A stretch of DNA of 5,538 bases from Pseudomonadota bacterium. Lineage in GTDB: Bacteria; Pseudomonadota; Gammaproteobacteria; Xanthomonadales; Xanthomonadaceae. Of this stretch, positions 1 through 5,538 are shown one piece after another. The stretch is taken from NCBI GenBank assembly GCA_019348095.1, contig JAHWKC010000171.1, forward strand, positions 1 through 5,538, given 5' to 3'. The notes under the pieces were generated by a model, which was not told the origin of the DNA, did not search any database, and saw nothing but the letters and a program-made list of their open reading frames with translations. How positions within the stretch are numbered: position 1 is the first letter of the stretch; each line of letters opens with the position of its first letter. The position numbers and the translations under genes were made by a program.

Positions 1-232
1 CCACCGCCGATCGGACTGGCCGTGCGTGCTGATCTCCTCGCCGAGGACCGCGTCGCCGGGACGCAGGCGCGTCAGCTCGTCGTGCACCGCCTCTTCCACC
101 CGGCGGTCGTGGTGGGATCGGACTGCCATCGTCCTTGAGCTCGTGCGCGACCGGTTCGCCCGGCCGGTAGGCGTCGCTCGTGATGCGGTCGGCAAGGTCG
201 GCCAGGCGATGGGCGACCTCCAGGTCGTCCAC
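1..232 (-). pseudogene. HisN-like histidinol-phosphatase / inositol monophosphatase family, N-terminal part, frameshifted and cut by window edge
   Basis: Enzymes of this Mg2+-dependent family remove phosphate from histidinol phosphate (last-but-one part of histidine synthesis) or from inositol phosphates. From the GTG at 232-230 the first 39 codons include DDLEVAHRLADLADRITSD and end at KDDGSPI. Reading then continues one frame over with HHDRRVEEAVHDELTRLR, PGDAVLGEEI and DRRW at the left edge. Together this resembles the start of actinobacterial HisN (KPD-TPVTDADRAVE, then RPGD-VLGEE, then W before the DPIDGT metal site, which would lie outside the window). About 77 residues of a usual 260 or so are present. 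The frame changes around 112-121: two missing bases would restore the family spacing as ThhDRRVE; one extra base is the alternative. It could be a sequencing error or a real lesion. The gene lies 17 bases after the methyltransferase stop. Family is fairly sure; histidinol-phosphatase versus inositol monophosphatase is not. Confidence 0.72.
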
Positions 233-238
233 GATCGT

Positions 239-243
239 CCTCC
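239..243 (-). promoter_or_regulatory. Ribosome binding site deciding the HisN-like start
   Basis: The minus strand reads GGAGG here, six bases before the GTG at 232-230. This site favours that GTG over the earlier in-frame GTG at 253-251, which overlaps the methyltransferase stop codon but has no clear Shine-Dalgarno sequence. The chosen start also matches where the family's first helix (DDLEVAHRLADLAD) begins. Confidence 0.6.
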
Positions 244-249
244 GGGTCG

Positions 250-471
250 TCACGGTCGCTCGTGCTCGGCAGTGATCTCACCGTCGGCCGTCATCATGGC
301 GTGGCGTGGTAGCAGCCGGAAGGTGACGAAGGCCGGGGCCTGCATGAGCTGCGCGTGGGTGTCCGGAAAGCGTTGCGCCATCTCCTCGACCGGCAGGGGT
401 TCGACCAGGCGTTCGATCACGAACCCGGCCCGCTGGAACTCGTCGCACACCGCCGTCAGCGGGCGTCGCCA
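250..471 (-). CDS. SAM-dependent methyltransferase (class I), C-terminal fragment only
   Basis: The 73 codons before the TGA at 252-250 look like the C-terminal end of a class I SAM-dependent methyltransferase of the kind common in actinobacteria. Visible motifs in order are WRRPLTAVCDEFQRAGF, VIERLVEPLP, a stretch ending FPDTHAQLMQAPAF, and VTFRLLPRHAMM. In such proteins this is the last helix, strand and helix of the Rossmann fold plus the closing strand, with the W-R-R-P-L segment leading into the helix. The SAM-binding glycine motif and everything upstream are missing: beyond about 471 the same frame stays open to 960, but that stretch is a shadow of the sensor kinase, not methyltransferase. 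The substrate cannot be told from this end. Its gene is followed closely by the HisN-like gene, so the two were probably co-transcribed in the source genome. I am confident of the family-level call and that it is a fragment. Confidence 0.7.
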   Translation of the reverse strand, partial: WRRPLTAVCDEFQRAGFVIERLVEPLPVEEMAQRFPDTHAQLMQAPAFVTFRLLPRHAMMTADGEITAEHERP

Positions 472-3353
472 CGCACGCACCGCGGCAGCTCGGCGGCGAC
501 TTCCAGCCTGAACTCCAGCCCGCGCTGGCGCGCCAGCGGCGCCATCAGCGCGGCGGCTTCGTCGATCAATGCCCGCAGATCGAATGGCTCGTCGGTGAGT
601 TCGAGCTTGCCCGATTCGATGCGCGCGAGGTCCAGCGCGTCGTCGACCAGCCGCAGCAGGTGGTCGCCGGCCTGGCGGATCGACTGCGCATAGCCGCGCT
701 GCTCGGGATCGAGCTCGGTGGTGAGCAGCAGCTCGGTCATGCCGAGCACCCCGGTCATCGGCGTGCGCACTTCGTGACCGAGGGTGGCGAGGAAGCGTGT
801 CTTGGCCAGTGAGGCCTGCTCGGCGACATGACGTTCGTGCTCGGCGCGCTGCTGCGCCTGTCGGCGCCTGAGCCGGTCGCGCCAGGCATCGATGCTCCAC
901 CAGCCCAGCAGCACCAGCAGGCCCACCGCGCCGGCCAGGGCCCACGGCGTGCGCCACCACGGCGGCTGCACGCGGAAACTCAGCACCTGCTCGACCGCGG
1001 CATTGCCGACCGCATCCACGGCGCGTGCGTGCAGGGTGTGGGTGCCTGGCGGCAGGCCGGCGAACACCCGCTCACCGCTGTGGCCCTGCGCGACCCAGTC
1101 CTCGTCGTAGCCTTCCAGCCGGGTGAAGTAGCGGTTGGATGCCGGCGCATCGAACGCCAGCAGCCGCAGCTGCACGCGCAGTTCGCGATCGTCCGGTGCG
1201 AGCGACCAGCCGGTGTCGGGATCGGCCGCCAGCGTCACCCAGCGCCCACCGCGGCGCACCTCCAGACGGTCCCAATGCAGTGCTGGCGTTACCGGCGGCG
1301 GGTCCGCGGCCAGCGTATCGACCAGCACCACGCCGCCGTCGGCGACCGCGGCGGCCAGCAGGCCCGTATCGGTCAGCGCCATTGCGCGCTCGTGGAACTC
1401 CTGGCTGCTCAGGCCGTCCTGAACGCCGAAGCGGCGCGCGTGGCGTTGCCGGGGATCCCAGCGATACAGACCACGCGTAGTCGACAGCCACACTCGATGG
1501 TCGCGGTCGATCCGCAGCGCCGCCGCCTCCAGCGCCGGGATGCCCTGCTCCACGCCGACCCGCTCGACCAGTTGCCAGCGCTCGCCGCTGCGGCGGTAGT
1601 GCTCGAGCCCGCCGAGTCGTTGCAGCCACAGCGCATCGGTGCCATCGAACGCGAATGCGAACACGCGCTCGCCAGCCACGACCCCGCGGGCCGGCACCAG
1701 CCGGTCGCCCGCCTCGTCCCAACGGGACAACCCGCGCTCGTCGGCGACCCAGAGCCGGCCCTGACCGTCGAAATCGATCCATTCGATGTCGCCGATTCCA
1801 AGCCCCTGCTGCGGACCCGGCAGGATCGTGCGCAATACCCGACCGCTGTCTGGATCGCGCTGCTGCAGGCCCACGCCGGGACAAGCCAGCCAGACGCTGC
1901 CGTCGGGGGCGAGCTGCAGCAGCGCGATCGCAGCGTTCATCGGTGCATCGCTGCCAGCGTCGGTGCGCCACTCGCGGACGCCGTCGGCGGTGTCCGCCTC
2001 GACATCGACCCGGATCAATGCGCCATGTTCGCCCAGCCACAGTCGGCCGGCGCGGTCCTGCACGCCCGCCGTCAGCCGTCGTCCGTGCAATCGCTCGAGC
2101 AGCGGTTCGGCGAGCGGCCGCACGATGCCGTCGCGGCCGAGTCGCTCCACTTCGCCGCGGCCACCGACCAGCCACACCCCACCCTCGCGGGCCGGCATCA
2201 CCGCGCGATACAGCTCGCCGGCCAGCCCGCCGTGCTCGCGCGAGTACTGCGCCAGGCGGCGCCAGCCTGGCCGCAGGAACCCCAGACCGGCGCCCGGCAC
2301 CGGCACCCACAGAGCGCCGTCGTCCTGCCGCAGCATCTGGAAGATCGCGCGCACCGGCCCGTTGGCGCCGATCGGCACCGGGTACGGCACGCCCTCGGGT
2401 GCGACCCGCCACAGCTGGCGGTGGCTGGCGACCCAGTGCTGGCCATCCTCGTCGGCGGCGACATCGAAGATCGCGTTGGGAAACGCGAACATCGCCGACC
2501 ACGGCGGCACGTGCCAGCGGCCGTCGGGCTCCAGCCGGAATGCCCCGCTGCCGGCGCCGACCCAGAGCGCCTGCCCGTCCGGCACCACCGAGAAGATCGT
2601 CGGGGCCGGCTCGCTGCCGGGCAGCGCCAGACGCTCGAAGTCGCGGCCGGTCCAGCGCGCCAGGCCCGCGGTGGTGCCAACCCACAACCGCCCGGCGTCG
2701 TCAAAGCGCAGCGACAGCACTGTTTCGGACGGCAGGCTGCGCCGGTTGCCGGACTCGGGCATGTAGCGGCTGATCGACGGTGCCCCGTCGCCGGCCAGCA
2801 CGAGCCGATGCAGACCGCCGCCGAACGTGCCGAACCAGAGCACGCCCTCGCGACTGGTCAGCGCCCACACGTCGTCGCTGCCGATGCCCGGCAGGGAGGC
2901 CTGGCGGAAATGGCGGAACCCCTTGCGGTCGGCATCGAGCAGGCTGAGCCCGAAACCTTCCACCGCCGCCCACACCCGGTCCTGCGCGTCGACGTGGACC
3001 GCGGTGATGTAGTTGCCGGGCAGCGCACGCGGGTCGCCGGGCACGTGCCGCCACACCCGCACATCGATGCCGTCGTAGCGCGCCAGGCCGTCGCTGGTGG
3101 CCAGCCAGACATAGCCCGACCGGTCGCGGGTGATGCCGGTGATGTTGCTCGACGGCAGGCCGTGCTCGACGCCCAGGATGCGCAGGCGCGGTATTTCACC
3201 GAATGCCGGGCCTGGGGCGGCGGCCGCGGTGGTGGCCGCCAGTGCCGGAGCCGACAGTGAACAGCCCAGCCACAGGGCAACCGCCCGCAGCACGCGCCAG
3301 CCATACACCCCCGCGTGGTCGCGGCCGGGTCCGGTTCTGCTCGAATGACGCAT
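456..3353 (-). CDS. Two-component-propeller sensor histidine kinase, truncated before the ATPase domain
   Basis: This is a membrane sensor kinase of the two-component-propeller type, in which a periplasmic propeller senses a ligand and drives phosphorylation of a cytoplasmic histidine. Numbering from the chosen start: signal peptide 1-39 (core RAVALWLGCSLSAPALA); about 13-14 Reg_prop-like blades from 77 to about 640 (for example RSGYVWLATSDGLARYD, GRLWVGTTAGLARW, RVWLSTTRGLYRWD), enough for two seven-bladed propellers; Y_Y_Y domain about 723-797 (YFTRLEGYDEDW, LPPGTHTLHARAVDAVGN); PPWWRTPW and one membrane helix about 802-819; charged linker; HisKA about 848-919 with LGHEVRTPMTGVLGM, phospho-acceptor His860. 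The frame ends at residue 965 just after CVRGDA, so the N, G1 and G2 boxes of the ATPase and any receiver domain are absent. As written it could not autophosphorylate. The ATG at 3353 is preferred to one at 3374 because of its ribosome site and signal-peptide position. It is divergent from the yceI operon. Ligand and partner regulator are unknown. Confidence 0.88.
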   Translation of the reverse strand: MRHSSRTGPGRDHAGVYGWRVLRAVALWLGCSLSAPALAATTAAAAPGPAFGEIPRLRILGVEHGLPSSNITGITRDRSGYVWLATSDGLARYDGIDVRVWRHVPGDPRALPGNYITAVHVDAQDRVWAAVEGFGLSLLDADRKGFRHFRQASLPGIGSDDVWALTSREGVLWFGTFGGGLHRLVLAGDGAPSISRYMPESGNRRSLPSETVLSLRFDDAGRLWVGTTAGLARWTGRDFERLALPGSEPAPTIFSVVPDGQALWVGAGSGAFRLEPDGRWHVPPWSAMFAFPNAIFDVAADEDGQHWVASHRQLWRVAPEGVPYPVPIGANGPVRAIFQMLRQDDGALWVPVPGAGLGFLRPGWRRLAQYSREHGGLAGELYRAVMPAREGGVWLVGGRGEVERLGRDGIVRPLAEPLLERLHGRRLTAGVQDRAGRLWLGEHGALIRVDVEADTADGVREWRTDAGSDAPMNAAIALLQLAPDGSVWLACPGVGLQQRDPDSGRVLRTILPGPQQGLGIGDIEWIDFDGQGRLWVADERGLSRWDEAGDRLVPARGVVAGERVFAFAFDGTDALWLQRLGGLEHYRRSGERWQLVERVGVEQGIPALEAAALRIDRDHRVWLSTTRGLYRWDPRQRHARRFGVQDGLSSQEFHERAMALTDTGLLAAAVADGGVVLVDTLAADPPPVTPALHWDRLEVRRGGRWVTLAADPDTGWSLAPDDRELRVQLRLLAFDAPASNRYFTRLEGYDEDWVAQGHSGERVFAGLPPGTHTLHARAVDAVGNAAVEQVLSFRVQPPWWRTPWALAGAVGLLVLLGWWSIDAWRDRLRRRQAQQRAEHERHVAEQASLAKTRFLATLGHEVRTPMTGVLGMTELLLTTELDPEQRGYAQSIRQAGDHLLRLVDDALDLARIESGKLELTDEPFDLRALIDEAAALMAPLARQRGLEFRLEVAAELPRCVRGDAR
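459..480. other. Chimeric junction between methyltransferase fragment and sensor kinase
   Basis: Read on the minus strand, the kinase frame runs ELPRCVRGDA and then R and a stop, where the family continues with a leucine-rich N-box segment. In a different frame the methyltransferase motif WRRPL begins at 471. The bases TGGCGACGCC (471-462) serve both readings: R-G-D-A in the kinase and W-R-R in the methyltransferase. The two source sequences may therefore have shared about ten bases here, as expected for a misassembly, a chimeric amplification product or a microhomology-mediated recombination. No insertion sequence end, tRNA or direct repeat flanks it. The shared parentage is inferred from protein motifs; the motifs themselves are visible. 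Confidence 0.65.
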
Positions 3354-3358
3354 GCCAG

Positions 3359-3366
3359 CTCCCCTT
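3359..3366 (-). promoter_or_regulatory. Ribosome binding site of the sensor kinase
   Basis: The minus strand reads AAGGGGAG, ending five bases before the ATG at 3353-3351. It decides the start: an upstream in-frame ATG at 3374 would place this purine-rich site inside the coding region and add seven residues before the signal peptide. Confidence 0.6.
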
Positions 3367-3479
3367 CCCTGCACCGGCGCAGCCTCGCGGTGGCCGGCAT
3401 CTTCCCTGTCCAGGCGCTAGGCTCGGCCATTCCGGCAGCGCCCGCAACTCGCCCGGCGACGCTGCGTTGCGCGGCCGCA

Positions 3480-3509
3480 GCGACAGAGTCACCCGTGCCG
3501 GCCTAGTAT
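3480..3509 (+). promoter_or_regulatory. Possible sigma-70-type promoter for the yceI-cybB-yceI operon
   Basis: GCGACA at 3480-3485 (four of six to TTGACA) and TAGTAT at 3504-3509 (four of six to TATAAT) are separated by 18 bases, in an otherwise very GC-rich intergenic region. The start of transcription would fall near 3516, leaving a leader of about 80 bases before the ATG at 3596. This is a pattern match only. No operator or known regulator site is evident, and I could not identify a comparable promoter for the leftward sensor kinase. Confidence 0.35.
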
Positions 3510-3586
3510 GGGTCGCTGAGCAGAACGATTCGGGCCCCGGGGCATCCCGATTCGTGCATTTTTTCAGGCGGCAGGCTCCCACCGCT

Positions 3587-3594
3587 GGAGAAGG
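3587..3594 (+). promoter_or_regulatory. Ribosome binding site of the first yceI gene
   Basis: GGAGAAGG, with its GGAG core five bases before the ATG at 3596. It shows that translation starts here although the frame is open back to 3203, and it places a signal peptide at the N-terminus. Confidence 0.65.
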
Positions 3595-3595
3595 C

Positions 3596-4375
3596 ATGTT
3601 CCACCTGCGCCGCAGTGCCGCGATGCTCATGCTGGCCGTCGCATGTGCCGGCTCACAGGCGTCCGAGCCGCAGGCCTACGCGCTCGACCCGGTGCACACG
3701 CGCGTGCTGTTCGCGGTCGAACATGCCGGCTTCTCCCAGGCCCTGGGCACGGTGTCGGGCAGCACCGGCAGCCTGCTGTTCGATCCCGACGACTGGTGCA
3801 GCGCGCGGCTCGAGGTGAGCGTGCCGCTGACGCGGCTGGAGCTGGGCGACGCCCGCTGGAACGCGGCCACGCTCGCGGCCAACCTGCTGGACGGCGAGCG
3901 CCATCCCCACGCGTATTTCGTGTCTTCCACCGTCGAACCGCTCGATCGGCAGCATGCGCGGGTCTGCGGCGAGCTGACCCTGCGCGGCGTCACCCGGCCG
4001 CTGTGCCTGGAGGTGACGCTCAACGCGCTCAAGCGCCACCCGCTGCCGCCGTTCCGCCGCACCGCCGGATTCTCCGCGACCGCCACGCTGAGCCGTAGCG
4101 ACTTCGGCATCGACGCGTGGAAATCGGTGATCGGTGACCGCGTCGAGCTGCGCATCGAAGCCGAAGCGGTGCGCGACGACGAGGCGGCGGCTGCATTCGC
4201 GCCGCCAACCATTGATCCCGAAGCGGAACCGTCTGTTCACGACGCGCACCAGGAAGGCGTTGGTGAAGGCCCCGTCACCGGCGACAGCATCGTCGAGGAT
4301 CTCAGCCCCGCGGAGGCCAGCCCGGATGAGGCCCTGGCCGAGGATGCTCCGCCACCGCCGGACCCGGCGCCATGA
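3596..4375 (+). CDS. YceI family exported lipid-binding protein with acidic proline-rich C-terminal tail
   Basis: A periplasmic YceI-family protein of 259 residues; the family forms a lipocalin-like beta barrel that holds polyprenyl or quinone-type lipids. The signal peptide has an MFHLRR basic start and a short core AAMLMLAVACAGS, with likely cleavage after QAS (residue 23). Cys17 in LAVAC also fits a loose lipobox, so a lipoprotein is possible. The YceI domain spans about 28-193: YALDPVHTRVLFAVEHAGF, TGSLLFDPDDW, then the hallmark GELTLRGVTRPLCLEV at 125-140, and SDFGIDAWKSVIGDRVELRIE at the end. Residues 194-259 are an added tail with 18 Asp/Glu, no Lys or Arg and many prolines, ending PPPPDPAP. 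That tail is not part of the usual domain (common YceI proteins are about 190 residues) and looks disordered. The stop overlaps the start of cybB by four bases (ATGA), so the two are translationally coupled. Family assignment is firm; the ligand is inferred from the family. Confidence 0.9.
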   Translation: MFHLRRSAAMLMLAVACAGSQASEPQAYALDPVHTRVLFAVEHAGFSQALGTVSGSTGSLLFDPDDWCSARLEVSVPLTRLELGDARWNAATLAANLLDGERHPHAYFVSSTVEPLDRQHARVCGELTLRGVTRPLCLEVTLNALKRHPLPPFRRTAGFSATATLSRSDFGIDAWKSVIGDRVELRIEAEAVRDDEAAAAFAPPTIDPEAEPSVHDAHQEGVGEGPVTGDSIVEDLSPAEASPDEALAEDAPPPPDPAP

Positions 4376-4941
4376 GCTGGAAGAACTCCGCCGAGCGCTG
4401 GGGACCGATCAGCCAGTTGCTGCACTGGGCGATCGTGCTGCTGCTGGTCGCGATCGCCACCATCGGGCTGGTCATGGGCGACATGCCCAATACCCCGCGC
4501 AAGATCGAAGTCTATGCGCTGCACAAGTCCCTCGGCCTCACCCTGCTGGCGCTGACCGTGCTCCGCCTGGGCTGGCGCCTTTACGCGGGCGCGCCGCCGC
4601 CGGTGCCCGGGACAGCGCGCTGGCAGCGGCATGCCGCCCGCCTCAGCCATGCCGCGCTGTACCTCATGCTGTTGGCGATGCCGCTCACCGGCTGGCTGTT
4701 CAACTCCGCCGCCGGCTATCGGCTGCAGTGGTTCGGCCTGTTCAATCTGCCGGCGCTGGCCGGCCGCGACGAAGCCCTGCGCGCCACCGCACTCGCGCTG
4801 CACAACAACGGCTTCTGGCTGCTGCTGGCGCTGGTGCTGGCGCACACCGCGGCCGCGTTCCATCACCACGTTTTCCTGCAGGACGCGACCCTGTCGCGCA
4901 TGCTGCCGCGTCGCCGCACGCGCGGCGGCGGCGCGGCCTGA
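4372..4941 (+). CDS. cybB: Cytochrome b561, CybB/YceJ type
   Basis: An inner-membrane b-type cytochrome of 189 residues, close to the usual 175-190. The family carries two haems b on four helices and exchanges electrons with ubiquinone; E. coli CybB has been described as a superoxide:ubiquinone oxidoreductase. Helices are visible at about 14-35 (ISQLLHWAIVLLLVAIATIG), 49-71 (HKSLGLTLLALTVLRLGWRL), 90-111 (SHAALYLMLLAMPLTGWLF) and 142-163 (NNGFWLLLALVLAHTAAAF). Candidate haem ligands are His18 (LLHW), His51 (ALHKS), His144 (LHNN) and His158 (LAHT). The spacing of the last pair matches the E. coli protein. A HHH cluster at 164-166 and a basic tail (RRRTR) suggest a cytoplasmic C-terminus. There is no clear ribosome site, and its ATG overlaps the preceding yceI stop, so translation probably depends on that gene. 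The subfamily could be YceJ rather than CybB, so the symbol is by similarity only. Confidence 0.9.
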   Translation: MSWKNSAERWGPISQLLHWAIVLLLVAIATIGLVMGDMPNTPRKIEVYALHKSLGLTLLALTVLRLGWRLYAGAPPPVPGTARWQRHAARLSHAALYLMLLAMPLTGWLFNSAAGYRLQWFGLFNLPALAGRDEALRATALALHNNGFWLLLALVLAHTAAAFHHHVFLQDATLSRMLPRRRTRGGGAA

Positions 4942-4954
4942 CCACCTTTGTTGC

Positions 4955-4958
4955 GGAG
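4955..4958 (+). promoter_or_regulatory. Ribosome binding site of the second yceI gene
   Basis: GGAG seven bases before the ATG at 4966. It selects this ATG over an upstream in-frame TTG at 4948, which would add six residues before the signal peptide and has no ribosome site at suitable spacing. Confidence 0.6.
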
Positions 4959-4965
4959 TCTGACG

Positions 4966-5529
4966 ATGTCGAAGAAGTATCTTGCCTGCTTCGCACTGAT
5001 GGGCGCGTTTCTCCTGCCCCCCTGCGCGGTCGCCACCGAGTACGTGCAGGCGCCCGGCTCGACGCTGGCCTTCGCCACCGAGTACCAGGGCGAGGTGTTC
5101 GTCGGGCGCTTTGCGCAGTTCGACACGCGCCTGAGCTTCGATCCGCGGCAATTGGCGGCCGCCAGGCTCGAGGTCGCGATCACCCTGGCCGGCGCCGCTA
5201 CCGACAACCTGGAGCGCGACGAGACCTTGCAGGGTCGCGACTTCTTCGATGTCGCAAGGTCTCCTGTGGCGCATTTCAGCGCGGACCGGTTCCGCAGCCT
5301 GGGCGACGGCCGCTACGTCGCCGATGGCACCCTCACCCTGCGGGGTGTCAGCCGACCGGTCGCGCTGGCCTTCACCTGGACACCCGGCGAGCGACCGGTG
5401 CTGGCCGGCCGGGCGACGGTGCGCCGTCTGGATTTCGGTGTCGGCGGCGGCGACTGGGCCGACACCGACCTGCTGCCGAACGCGGTGGCGGTAAGCACGC
5501 GGGTGGTGTTTGTGCCGGCCGGCGACTGA
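4966..5529 (+). CDS. YceI family periplasmic protein (second copy)
   Basis: A 187-residue YceI-family protein of standard length, so it is the plain counterpart of the tailed copy upstream. The signal peptide MSKKYLACFALMGAFLLPPC ends in AVA, with likely cleavage before TEYVQ (residue 24). The mature part shows the family order: STLAFATEYQGEVFVGRFAQ, FDTRLSFDPRQLAAARLEV, the LERDETLQGRDFFDVARSP segment (residues 82-100, the classic rD..L...dFFdv..yP motif), VAHFSADRF, then GTLTLRGVSRPVALAF at 121-136, and LDFGVGGGDWADTDLLPN at the end. The complete DFFdv motif and FGVG-G-WADT ending place it in a different YceI subgroup from the upstream copy, which has LAANLLDGERHP in that place; the two are therefore not a recent duplication. 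It starts 24 bases after the cybB stop and is probably on the same transcript. Its likely role is to bind an isoprenoid or quinone lipid in the periplasm; the ligand is unproven. Confidence 0.9.
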   Translation: MSKKYLACFALMGAFLLPPCAVATEYVQAPGSTLAFATEYQGEVFVGRFAQFDTRLSFDPRQLAAARLEVAITLAGAATDNLERDETLQGRDFFDVARSPVAHFSADRFRSLGDGRYVADGTLTLRGVSRPVALAFTWTPGERPVLAGRATVRRLDFGVGGGDWADTDLLPNAVAVSTRVVFVPAGD

Positions 5530-5538
5530 GCCCTGTCC

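Noticed and set aside
26..511. A 161-codon plus-strand open frame in the left region
   Set aside because: It is opposite the HisN-like and methyltransferase fragments, is low-complexity Arg/Ser/Ala and shows no family resemblance.
472..960. Open minus-strand frame continuing upstream of the methyltransferase fragment
   Set aside because: The Arg/Ala-rich translation is an alternate frame of the kinase gene and shows none of the methyltransferase N-terminal motifs.
828..3260. An 810-codon open frame on the plus strand opposite the sensor kinase
   Set aside because: Its translation is rich in Arg, Ala, Pro, Gln and His with no recognisable domain. It mirrors the kinase codons, as is common in GC-rich DNA.
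3505..3510. CATACT on the minus strand as a -10 box for the sensor kinase
   Set aside because: No acceptable -35 sequence lies 16-18 bases upstream, and it would leave a leader of about 150 bases.
3203..3595. Upstream extension of the first yceI frame
   Set aside because: It runs through the intergenic region and antisense to the kinase start. The signal peptide and ribosome site begin at 3596.
4237..5274. A 345-codon minus-strand open frame opposite cybB and the second yceI
   Set aside because: It is the complement of two well-supported genes, is rich in Gln, Arg and Gly and has no domain.
5530..5538. Possible terminator after the second yceI
   Set aside because: Only nine bases remain after the stop codon, too few to show a hairpin.

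Overview
The window is 5,538 bases of GC-rich DNA that appears to join two sources. From about position 475 to the end it reads as a GC-rich gammaproteobacterium, most likely of the Xanthomonadaceae (Lysobacter/Luteimonas-like). The signs are a large two-component-propeller sensor kinase and a YceI / cytochrome b561 / YceI operon. From position 1 to about 470 the minus strand carries pieces of two genes with an actinobacterial flavour: the C-terminal end of a SAM-dependent methyltransferase and the N-terminal end of a HisN-type histidinol-phosphatase (inositol monophosphatase family). These taxonomic statements are inferences from remembered protein families, not from a database search.

Layout from left to right: (1) 1-232, minus: start of a HisN/IMPase-like gene that runs off the left edge and has a frameshift near 112-121. 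(2) 250-471, minus: last 73 codons of a methyltransferase, directly upstream of HisN. (3) About 459-480: junction where the methyltransferase remnant meets the sensor kinase, in different frames. (4) 456-3353, minus: sensor histidine kinase with signal peptide, two-component propeller, Y_Y_Y domain, one membrane segment and HisKA. It stops abruptly just before the N-box of the ATPase domain. (5) 3354-3595: intergenic region between divergent genes, with a plausible promoter for the rightward operon. (6) 3596-5529, plus: a tight operon of exported YceI protein with an acidic proline-rich tail, di-haem cytochrome b561 (CybB type, overlapping by 4 bases), and a second exported YceI protein.

How the genes may work together: YceI proteins are periplasmic lipocalin-like barrels that bind polyprenyl or quinone-type lipids, and CybB-type b561 exchanges electrons with ubiquinone in the inner membrane. 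A YceI-b561-YceI operon therefore fits a periplasmic/membrane isoprenoid-quinone redox module, comparable to yceI-yceJ of E. coli. The divergent sensor kinase could regulate it, but only the head-to-head arrangement suggests that.

The most notable observation is the junction near 460-475. It cuts the kinase before its ATP-binding domain and places it against foreign-looking sequence through a short stretch both parents could share. A chimeric contig is the simplest explanation; a real recombination is the alternative. I see no RNA gene, CRISPR array, insertion sequence or phage gene. I did not find a convincing new biological system.
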